The notes under the pieces are model-generated. The model worked only from the letters and a program-made list of their open reading frames with translations, did no database searches and was not told the DNA's origin. Positions 47,738-53,590 of a stretch of DNA of 64,000 nt are shown one piece after another. The stretch comes from Betaproteobacteria bacterium (GTDB lineage Bacteria > Pseudomonadota > Gammaproteobacteria > Burkholderiales > Usitatibacteraceae). The first letter of the stretch is position 1. Every line of letters begins with the position of its first letter. Location: assembly GCA_016720855.1 (NCBI GenBank), contig JADKJU010000002.1, positions 1,054,001 to 1,118,000 on the forward strand, in the 5' to 3' direction. Position numbers and translations under genes: made by a program.

Positions 47738-47815
47738 TCAGAACGTGAAGCGGGTGCCAACGGTCAGCGCGTTGCCCTTGATTTTGTCGGAAATCTTGTC
47801 GTAGCTTTCTGGAGT
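47738..47815 (-). pseudogene. C-terminal fragment of a porin
   Basis: The minus strand reads TPESYDKISDKIKGNALTVGTRFTF then stop. A last β-strand ending in Phe after VGxRxxF is the typical C-terminus of Gram-negative porins, recognised by the BAM machinery. Only about 25 codons remain; the 5' side is cut by transposase debris. The fragment is too short for the ORF size limits. Confidence 0.6.
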
Positions 47816-47866
47816 TACCAGGATTCAGTGGACACCCTTCCTTCTGGCGTTGTGTGCCACCTCGAA

Positions 47867-48110
47867 CTACTCCGGGCTCAAGCCGCCTAGGTGGCTTTGA
47901 CGGCGGGTCTTATTGTAGAAGGCCTCGATATAGTCGACTAAATCGGCGATAGCGAGTTCACGATTCTTGTAAATGTGCTTCTTGATTAGCTCCTTCTTCA
48001 AACTGTTGAAGACGGACTCTGCGACGGCATTGTCCCAGCAGTTGCCTTTGCGGCTCATGCTGGGCTCGAGGTGATTGGCACCACAGAAGCGCCGCCAGGA
48101 GTCGCTTCCG
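47867..48110 (-). pseudogene. IS3-family OrfB 3' fragment (first type)
   Basis: Reads GSDSWRRFCGANHLEPSM, SRKGNCWDNAVAESVFNSLK and YIEAFYNKTRRQSHLGGLSPE, the C-terminal DDE half of an IS3-family transposase. It starts just after where HSDRGSQY should be. Upstream on that strand the sequence is the antisense of the next fragment. Confidence 0.8.
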
Positions 48111-48111
48111 C

Positions 48112-48427
48112 ACTGTACACGAGCCTTGCCTTCGGTCAGCGTTGCCGCATGCTCGGCGTGCGGCCATCGATGGGCAGCGTCGGCGACGCCTACGACAACG
48201 CGATGGCTGAAAGTTTCTTCGCCAGCCTCGAGTGCGAACTGCTCGACAGGAAAAGCTTCGAGACCAAGTCGCAGGCCCGGCTGGCCCTCTTCAGCTACAT
48301 CGAGGGCTGGTACAACCCGCGGCGGCGACACTCCGCGCTCGGCCGGGTATCGCCGGCCACGTTCGAGAGCAATCACGCCGCACAGACGTCCCTGAAAGCC
48401 CGAAATGCAGCGCTTGAACCCGCTTGA
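48112..48427 (+). pseudogene. IS3-family OrfB 3' fragment (second type), head-to-head
   Basis: Reads YTSLAFGQRCRMLGVRPSM, GSVGDAYDNAMAESFFASLE and GWYNPRRRHSALGRVSPATFE, the equivalent C-terminal half of a different IS3-family transposase on the opposite strand. Both fragments start at the same alignment position. No inverted repeat is evident. Confidence 0.8.
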
Positions 48428-48459
48428 AATCCAAGCGGCAGACCGTCCGCGGAACCGGG

Positions 48460-48760
48460 TCAACTCCACTCGATGCGCCCGTTCAGCCACGGACAGTGCG
48501 GATCGGCGTGTTCATGCCGGATACCGAGAACCCGGAGTGCGAAGCGAAGGAGCCTTGCCGTGAATACGCTCTCGTTGTTGGTGCGAATCGACCAAGGCTT
48601 GCCGTATCGCTCGATCGCATCCAATAGCGCCCGAAGAAGGGTCACGGCCGCCTTGGCCGCGAGGGCGCGAAGGGTAACGGATAGACGGCGGCAGGAACGA
48701 AGTGCCGTCCGCGTGAGGTTCCGCGAAGTGGGGCGAAGACGGGCGCGAGGAAGATGAACC
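48460..48760 (-). pseudogene. Integrase-core (rve) transposase fragment
   Basis: The minus strand reads LLDAIERYGKPWSIRTNNE, SVFTARLLRFALRVLGIRH and HCPWLNGRIEW, an rve core. The expected TDNE Asp is changed to Asn (TNNE). Neither the start nor the 3' end of the gene is present. This is the third transposase type in 900 bp. Confidence 0.65.
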
Positions 48761-48824
48761 ATACGAAGAGGACGAGCATGCGCGGGCAAAGCCGCGGATT
48801 CTACGTGGGCCCCACCGTTTCTGG

Positions 48825-49205
48825 TCAGAGGCGGGTCGCGCCGTCGAGTTTGGCCAGGTTCCTGTCGAAGGTCCCGAGAGGAACGTGCCCCGCCTTGACG
48901 GCCAACTCGAGCATCAGGCAATCGGAAAATCCGAGCGCCGGCTTGGCGCGGAAGCGCGCGAGCGCGGATGCCACGACTTCGGGGTCCTGGAGCGTGAGCT
49001 GCTTGTGTTCCAAAAGCATCTCGATGGCGCCGGCGATCCGGCGCGAATCGAGTTCGTATACGGAGGACAAGACCCAGGTCGCCCCCGCGAGTGCAAGGAC
49101 GGAGACCCATGCCCCATCGATAACGAACGACTCTGCCGCCATCGCTTGCCTGGCGTTATCCCGGACGATAAGCCGGACAAGGACGTTAGTATCGACCGCG
49201 CGCAT
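48825..49205 (-). CDS. vapC: PIN-domain VapC-type toxin
   Basis: 126 aa. PIN motifs are VDTNVLVRL (Asp5), GFSDCLML (Asp95) and GTFDRNL (Asp114). VapC toxins are Mg-dependent RNases. The second acidic residue, normally Glu in a region like L-x-E-x-x-WVL, appears as Gly41 in LALAGATWVL (GGG codon), which could weaken or abolish activity. The start lies inside the antitoxin gene, with a 20-bp overlap, the usual coupled order antitoxin then toxin. Confidence 0.85.
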   Translation of the reverse strand: MRAVDTNVLVRLIVRDNARQAMAAESFVIDGAWVSVLALAGATWVLSSVYELDSRRIAGAIEMLLEHKQLTLQDPEVVASALARFRAKPALGFSDCLMLELAVKAGHVPLGTFDRNLAKLDGATRL

Positions 49206-49455
49206 GGCGCTTCCGGATGTGCTTGGCGATGCCCGCCTTCATGTCTTCGACCGAGGCCTGCGCGGGGGGTCCGCCGGGGAACAGGGCCTTGTGAATGTCG
49301 TCGGAGGAATACCGCCCTGCGTGGCGAACCACGACTCGCCCCTCTTCTTCGACCCATTCGATCACCGAGCCCGGGCCGACGCCCAGCTTGCGCCGGACCT
49401 CGGCGGGAACAGAAATCTGTCCCTGCCGGGTGAGCTTGGAGTGTGCGATGGCCAT
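49186..49455 (-). CDS. vapB: AbrB-type VapB antitoxin
   Basis: 89 aa. The N-terminal swapped-hairpin domain reads HSKLTRQGQISVPAEVRRKL, GVGPGSVIEWVEEEGRVVVR. The C-terminal half is the toxin-binding tail (SVEDMKAGIAKHIRKR). It binds the operator of its own operon and neutralises the PIN toxin. The ATG at 49455 has no clear Shine-Dalgarno site. A 14-bp palindrome lies immediately upstream. Confidence 0.85.
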   Translation of the reverse strand: MAIAHSKLTRQGQISVPAEVRRKLGVGPGSVIEWVEEEGRVVVRHAGRYSSDDIHKALFPGGPPAQASVEDMKAGIAKHIRKRHARGRY

Positions 49456-49462
49456 GGGGTAA

Positions 49463-49476
49463 ATTACCACGGTAAT
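49463..49476. promoter_or_regulatory. Palindromic operator candidate for vapBC
   Basis: ATTACC-AC-GGTAAT, perfect six-base arms, eight bases upstream of the vapB ATG. AbrB-type antitoxins autoregulate through such dyads. The position would also block translation initiation or transcription start. Confidence 0.5.
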
Positions 49477-49598
49477 GTACGCGAGCGCAATCGATTTGCG
49501 ACACCCGGAGTCCCGGTGAAGTCGACCAACCCCGGCGTCCCCGGGCCATGCACGGCCTGGCAACGGCCTCGAAGGGCTGGCGCTTCGGGTCGGCGGCG

Positions 49599-49627
49599 TT
49601 GCACATGAAAGAGTTGGCGTGTAATAT
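49599..49627 (+). promoter_or_regulatory. σ70-type promoter of the Xre/RES operon
   Basis: TTGCAC (49599-49604), a 17-base spacer and TAATAT (49622-49627), a near-consensus pair. It lies 21 bases before the antitoxin ATG at 49648. Confidence 0.65.
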
Positions 49628-49639
49628 TGCAGATGAAAG
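49599..49639 (+). repeat. Direct repeat TTGCAnATGAAAG overlapping the promoter
   Basis: TTGCACATGAAAG at 49599-49611 and TTGCAGATGAAAG at 49627-49639, spaced 28 bp start to start. One covers the -35 and one follows the -10. It is a good candidate for autoregulation by the Xre antitoxin. Confidence 0.55.
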
Positions 49640-49647
49640 GACGCCCG

Positions 49648-50046
49648 ATGCCCGCTTCCCCCTCTCCCGTACGTCGTACCCGCCCCCGCCGCGAGCCCGC
49701 CGCGGATGCCGTGCTCACGAAGGCGGTCCTGCGTGCCGGCGGGCTCCTCGCCCTGACCAACGCGGTTCTGGCGCGCACCCTGGGCGTGAGCGAGGCGGGC
49801 GTTTCCCGCCTCTCGACGGGCCTGCGCACCATCGACCCGAGCAGCAAGGAAGGGGAACTCGCGCTCCTGCTGATCCGCGCCTACCGGTCCCTCGATGCAC
49901 TCGTGGGCTCGGACGAGGCGGCGCGGCGCGCGTGGATGACGAGCCACAACCGCTTTCTGAACGGCAAGCCCGTGGCCCTCATCGAGCGCGCGGAGGGGCT
50001 GGCCGCGGTGGTCGTGTACCTGGACGCCATGCGGGCGCCTGCGTGA
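49648..50046 (+). CDS. Xre/MbcA/ParS-type antitoxin
   Basis: About 132 aa. A helix-turn-helix-like N-terminal region (AVLRAGGLLALTNAVLARTLGVSEAGVSRL) is followed by the Xre/ParS toxin-binding domain (RAWMTSHNRFLNGKPVALI). The latter includes the L-x-G-x-P motif (LNGKPVALI) typical of RES-partner antitoxins. The start was set at ATG 49648 because AAAGGA lies seven bases upstream; ATG 49633 is possible. The stop overlaps the toxin start (GTGA). It should neutralise the RES toxin and repress the operon. Confidence 0.88.
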   Translation: MPASPSPVRRTRPRREPAADAVLTKAVLRAGGLLALTNAVLARTLGVSEAGVSRLSTGLRTIDPSSKEGELALLLIRAYRSLDALVGSDEAARRAWMTSHNRFLNGKPVALIERAEGLAAVVVYLDAMRAPA

Positions 50047-50756
50047 AGCCGGCCTGGAAGGCCACGTGGTTCGAGCGCGGGGTGCGTTCCAGGCAAGCGG
50101 CCCTCTGGCGCGGCGTGGAGGCGCAGCATGTTGTCGCCACGATGCGCCTCGTGGACGGTCTCGCCGAGCAGGAAATGCTCGAATCCCTGATCGAGGCCAG
50201 CAAGCCGCCCGTGCCGGCTGGCGCGCAGGGCTTGCATTTCCTGCTCTTCACCCCGTTTCGCTACCGTTCGCCGATCGCGTCGCGCTTCCGGGGCGTAACC
50301 GATCCCGGCGTCTGGTATGGGGCGGAGGAGATCGAGACGGCCTGCGCGGAAGTGGCCTACTGGAAGTGGCGCTTCCTGCAGGACAGCGAAGGGCTCCAGG
50401 GACGCACGCTGTACACCGGGCACACGTTGTTCATGGCGGGGGTGCGAGGCCGTTGCGCGGACCTGACTGCGCAGCCCTGGAGCGCCTCGGCCAGGACCTG
50501 GAGCCACAAGAGCGACTACGCGGGGTGCCGGATGCTCGCGCGCGAGGCTCGCGATCGGGCCGTGAAGTGGATTCGCTACGCCTCGGCGCGCGCGGAGCAA
50601 GGCATCTGCGGCGCGGTGCTCGAACCGGAAGCCCTGTCGATCGCCGAGCCCCTGCGCCAGCAGACGTGGGCCTGCAGCACGACGCGCGAAGGGGCGTTCA
50701 TGAAGCACGCGGCCAGCGGGCAGGCCCTGGAGTTCCCGGCGGCCCGGTGGGCGTGA
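50043..50756 (+). CDS. RES-domain toxin
   Basis: 237 aa from GTG 50043. RES domain features are FRYRSPIASRFRGVTDPGVWYGA (conserved Arg and Tyr), ETACAEVAYWKWRF (conserved Glu) and a late ICGAVLEPEAL. Characterised members degrade NAD+ by phosphorolysis or ADP-ribosylate a target, arresting growth. It is translationally coupled to the antitoxin. It is complete, with the usual length for the family. Confidence 0.88.
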   Translation: MKPAWKATWFERGVRSRQAALWRGVEAQHVVATMRLVDGLAEQEMLESLIEASKPPVPAGAQGLHFLLFTPFRYRSPIASRFRGVTDPGVWYGAEEIETACAEVAYWKWRFLQDSEGLQGRTLYTGHTLFMAGVRGRCADLTAQPWSASARTWSHKSDYAGCRMLAREARDRAVKWIRYASARAEQGICGAVLEPEALSIAEPLRQQTWACSTTREGAFMKHAASGQALEFPAARWA

Positions 50757-50765
50757 GTCCTTGTG

Positions 50766-50786
50766 CTTGGCTCGGGTCAAGCCCAA
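50766..50786 (+). repeat. Dyad-containing direct repeat, left copy
   Basis: CTTGGCTCGGGTCAAGCCCAA begins nine bases after the RES stop and recurs (20 of 21 bases) at 51584-51604. The core CTTGrCTCGGGTCAAG is an inverted repeat. The pair brackets the ORF6N gene. Confidence 0.7.
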
Positions 50787-50935
50787 GCTGCCCGCAATCG
50801 CCACCCGCCTCGCAGGGCCACGACCAATGCCGAATTGCAAAATCCCGGCCGGGTTGATCGGGATTTCGGGAAGGAAGCGGCCAACCAGCTCGTCAGAATG
50901 ATCGCCCGGTCCATCACGGGACGGGCTCGTCTGCC

Positions 50936-51463
50936 GTGTCACCCACTGCCGCCACGCCCGAGAACGTCGCATCCCTCATCCTCTTCCTGAGAGGGGAGAA
51001 GGTGCTGTTGAGCGAGCATCTCGCCGCGCTCTACGCAGTGCCCGTCAAGGCGCTGAATCAGGCCGTGAAGCGCAACATCGAGCGATTCCCGGAGGATTTC
51101 ATGTTCCAGCTCACGACCGGGGAGGCGAATGCGATCCTGCGTTCAAGGTCACAATCCGTGACCTTGAAACGGGGTCGGAACGTCAAGTACCTCCCCTATG
51201 CCTTCACGGAGCAAGGCATCGCGATGCTGTCGAGCGTCCTGCGCTCGCCGAACGCGGCGGAGGTAAATATCGCGATCATGCGCACCTTCGTCCAGTTGCG
51301 CCGCCTCATGGACTCCAATCGGGACCTCGCGCGCAAGATCGAGGCGATGGAGCGGAAGTACGACGAACAGTTCGCGGCTGTCTTCAACGCCATCAGGCAA
51401 TTGATCGCCGATGACCGGGAACGAAAGGCGCAGCCCAAGCGTCGTATCGGATTCAATACCTGA
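50936..51463 (+). CDS. ORF6N-domain DNA-binding protein
   Basis: 175 aa from GTG 50936. The N-terminal ORF6N domain reads VLLSEHLAALYAVPVKALNQAVKRNIERFPEDFMFQL, then RGRNVKYLPYAFTEQGIAMLSSVL. It is the same type found in phage antirepressors and in many chromosomal islands. A C-terminal coiled coil (RDLARKIEAMERKYDEQFAAVF) likely dimerises it. It probably binds DNA as a regulator. Start choice is weakly supported by ribosome site. Flanking direct repeats suggest it arrived as a small cassette. Confidence 0.85.
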   Translation: MSPTAATPENVASLILFLRGEKVLLSEHLAALYAVPVKALNQAVKRNIERFPEDFMFQLTTGEANAILRSRSQSVTLKRGRNVKYLPYAFTEQGIAMLSSVLRSPNAAEVNIAIMRTFVQLRRLMDSNRDLARKIEAMERKYDEQFAAVFNAIRQLIADDRERKAQPKRRIGFNT

Positions 51464-51583
51464 GGCGAACATGCCCAAGGCGCGCCTTCCGACCAAACCG
51501 TGCCGGTTCTCCGGGCAAATCGGCCAACTTGGCGCAGCGGGGCCCTTGCGCCTCAAATCGGGCTCGCGCCTCCTCGGGACGCG

Positions 51584-51604
51584 CTTGACTCGGGTCAAGC
51601 CCAA
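51584..51604 (+). repeat. Dyad-containing direct repeat, right copy
   Basis: CTTGACTCGGGTCAAGCCCAA, matching 50766-50786 with one change. Here the inner CTTGAC/GTCAAG dyad is perfect. It lies in the 259-bp gap before the formate dehydrogenase genes, where I see no other gene. Confidence 0.7.
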
Positions 51605-51722
51605 TTTAGGTGCGATTTCGGTAGTCTAGTCACCTGAATCCCCAGCCCTTGCCCCGACGCGAGGGTGCCGCCCCCCGGACTGCCAGCCAAGCCGGTCCCG
51701 TGTAGACAACCAAGAGCACGCC

Positions 51723-53405
51723 ATGAGCGACCGCGTCGCCATTCCGCTTTCGAAGATCCGCAAGGCCCGTCCCACGCCGAAGGGCCGCGCCGTCGAGGCC
51801 GTTGCCCGCGGGGAGATTGCCTCGCTCCTGGGCGCCGCACCCCTCGAACGCGAATTCCTCATCGAGAACCTGCACAAGGTGCAGGACCGCTTCGGGAGCC
51901 TCTCGGCCGCGCACCTGGCCGCGCTGGCGGAACTGATGAAGCTCTCGCAGACGGAAGTGTTCGAGGTGGCCACGTTCTACCACCACTTCGATGTCGTGAA
52001 GGAGGGCGAGGCGGCGCCGCAGAAGCTCACGGTGCGGGTGTGCGACACGCTCTCCTGTCAGATGGCCGGGGCGCAGGGCCTCCTCGATCGCCTCAAGATC
52101 ACGCTGGGTCAGAATGTCCGGGTCGTCTCCGCGCCGTGCATCGGGCGCTGCGAGCAGGCGCCGGCGGTCTGCGTCGGCCAGAACGCCTTCGGGAATGCGA
52201 CGGTGGAAAAGGTCGCCAACGCCGTGAAGGAGGGCAACGCGAAGGCCCCGAGAACCTCCCATATCCCGTACGCGGAATACCGGCAGAAGGGCGGCTATGC
52301 GCTGTGGGCCGATTGCGTGGGCGGCAAGCGCGACCTCGAGAGCGTCCTCAAGACCATGGAGGACGCCGGGCTTCGTGGCCTGGGCGGCGCCGGCTTCCCC
52401 ACCGGCCGCAAGTGGCGCATCGTCCGCGCCGAAGCGGGCCCGCGCTACATGGCCGTCAACATCGACGAGGGCGAGCCGGGCACCTTCAAGGATCGGTACT
52501 ACCTCGAACGTGACCCGCACCGCTTCCTCGAGGGCATGCTCGTCGCCGCCTGGGCGGTGGGCGTGGAGAAGATCTGGATCTACCTGCGCGACGAATACCA
52601 CGGCTGCCGCGAGGCGCTCGAGCGCGAAATCGCGGCGCTCAAGGCCGACCCGCCGGGACCGCTGCCGCAGATCCACCTTCGCCGCGGCGCGGGCGCCTAC
52701 ATCTGCGGCGAGGAATCCGCGATGATCGAGTCGATCGAGGGCAAGCGCGGCATGCCGCGCCTTCGCCCCCCGTACGTCGCGCAGGTGGGCGTCTTCGGCC
52801 GCCCGACGCTCGAGCACAACTTCGAGACGCTCTTCTGGGTGCGCGAGATCCTGGAGAAGGGCGCCGGGTGGTTCGCCTCCCAGGGGCGAAACGGCCGCAA
52901 GGGGCTGCGCTCGTTCTCGGTGTCCGGCCGCGTGAAGAAGCCGGGCGTGCACGTGGCGCCGGCGGGTATCACCGTGAAGGAACTCATCACGGAATTCTGC
53001 GGCGGCATGCTCGACGGCCACGAGTTCCACGCGTATCTCCCCGGTGGCGCCTCGGGCGGGATCCTGCCGGCCTCGATGGGCGACATTCCCCTCGACTTCG
53101 ACACGTTGCAGCCGCACGGGTGCTTCATCGGCTCGGCGGCGGTGATCGTGCTCTCGAACCAGGACAAGGCGCGCGACGCTGCGCTCAACATGATGCGTTT
53201 CTTCGAGGACGAGTCCTGCGGCCAGTGCACCCCGTGCCGCGTGGGTACCGCGAAGGCCGCGAAGCTCATGCAGGCGCCGAAGTGGAATGCCGCGCTCCTG
53301 GAGGAACTCTCGCAGGCGATGGCCGACGCCTCCATCTGCGGGCTGGGGCAGGCGGCGCCCAACCCCATTCGATGCGTGATCAAGCACTTCCCGGACGAAA
53401 TTTGA
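51723..53405 (+). CDS. NAD-dependent formate dehydrogenase β subunit, NuoE-NuoF fusion
   Basis: 560 aa. Residues about 20-170 are NuoE-like with the [2Fe-2S] Cys set (CDTLSC … APCIGRC). From about 185 the protein is NuoF-like: GLRGLGGAGFPTGRKW (FMN), GAGAYICGEESAMIESIEG (NAD), then the [4Fe-4S] ligands CGQCTPC (about residue 499) and a later Cys in SICGLG. It passes electrons from the molybdenum subunit to NAD+. In many relatives these are two genes (FdsG, FdsB); fused versions are known in Methylobacterium-type FDH1. It is followed by the α subunit after a 185-bp gap containing a long hairpin. Confidence 0.92.
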   Translation: MSDRVAIPLSKIRKARPTPKGRAVEAVARGEIASLLGAAPLEREFLIENLHKVQDRFGSLSAAHLAALAELMKLSQTEVFEVATFYHHFDVVKEGEAAPQKLTVRVCDTLSCQMAGAQGLLDRLKITLGQNVRVVSAPCIGRCEQAPAVCVGQNAFGNATVEKVANAVKEGNAKAPRTSHIPYAEYRQKGGYALWADCVGGKRDLESVLKTMEDAGLRGLGGAGFPTGRKWRIVRAEAGPRYMAVNIDEGEPGTFKDRYYLERDPHRFLEGMLVAAWAVGVEKIWIYLRDEYHGCREALEREIAALKADPPGPLPQIHLRRGAGAYICGEESAMIESIEGKRGMPRLRPPYVAQVGVFGRPTLEHNFETLFWVREILEKGAGWFASQGRNGRKGLRSFSVSGRVKKPGVHVAPAGITVKELITEFCGGMLDGHEFHAYLPGGASGGILPASMGDIPLDFDTLQPHGCFIGSAAVIVLSNQDKARDAALNMMRFFEDESCGQCTPCRVGTAKAAKLMQAPKWNAALLEELSQAMADASICGLGQAAPNPIRCVIKHFPDEI

Positions 53406-53438
53406 CGCGCCGGCGCACGCAATGGGCCAAAGACGGGG

Positions 53439-53571
53439 ACACGGATGAACACGGATGAACACGGATTGATTGGAGTTGATTCCGATCATGTCGGTCGCGA
53501 TGGCGAATTGCGCCACCGTGAATGCAGGATTCCATTCGCTGTTATCCGTGTGCATCCGTGTTCATCCGTGT
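53439..53571. repeat. Long inverted repeat between the formate dehydrogenase genes
   Basis: 28-bp arms at 53439-53466 and 53544-53571 with one mismatch and a 77-base loop. Each arm is itself a tandem of the 10-mer ACGGATGAAC or its inverse. It could form a stable RNA hairpin between the two cotranscribed subunits or be a mobile REP-like element. Confidence 0.85.
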
Positions 53572-53590
53572 TCCAAAGGGGTACCGCCAA

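Noticed and set aside
48071..48490. A single long transposase ORF spanning the junction on either strand
   Set aside because: Each strand only encodes the half downstream of the joint; the rest is antisense of the other fragment.
51411..51629. 72-codon frame after the ORF6N gene
   Set aside because: It starts inside ORF6N, has no ribosome site and no recognisable motif, and runs through the direct repeat.
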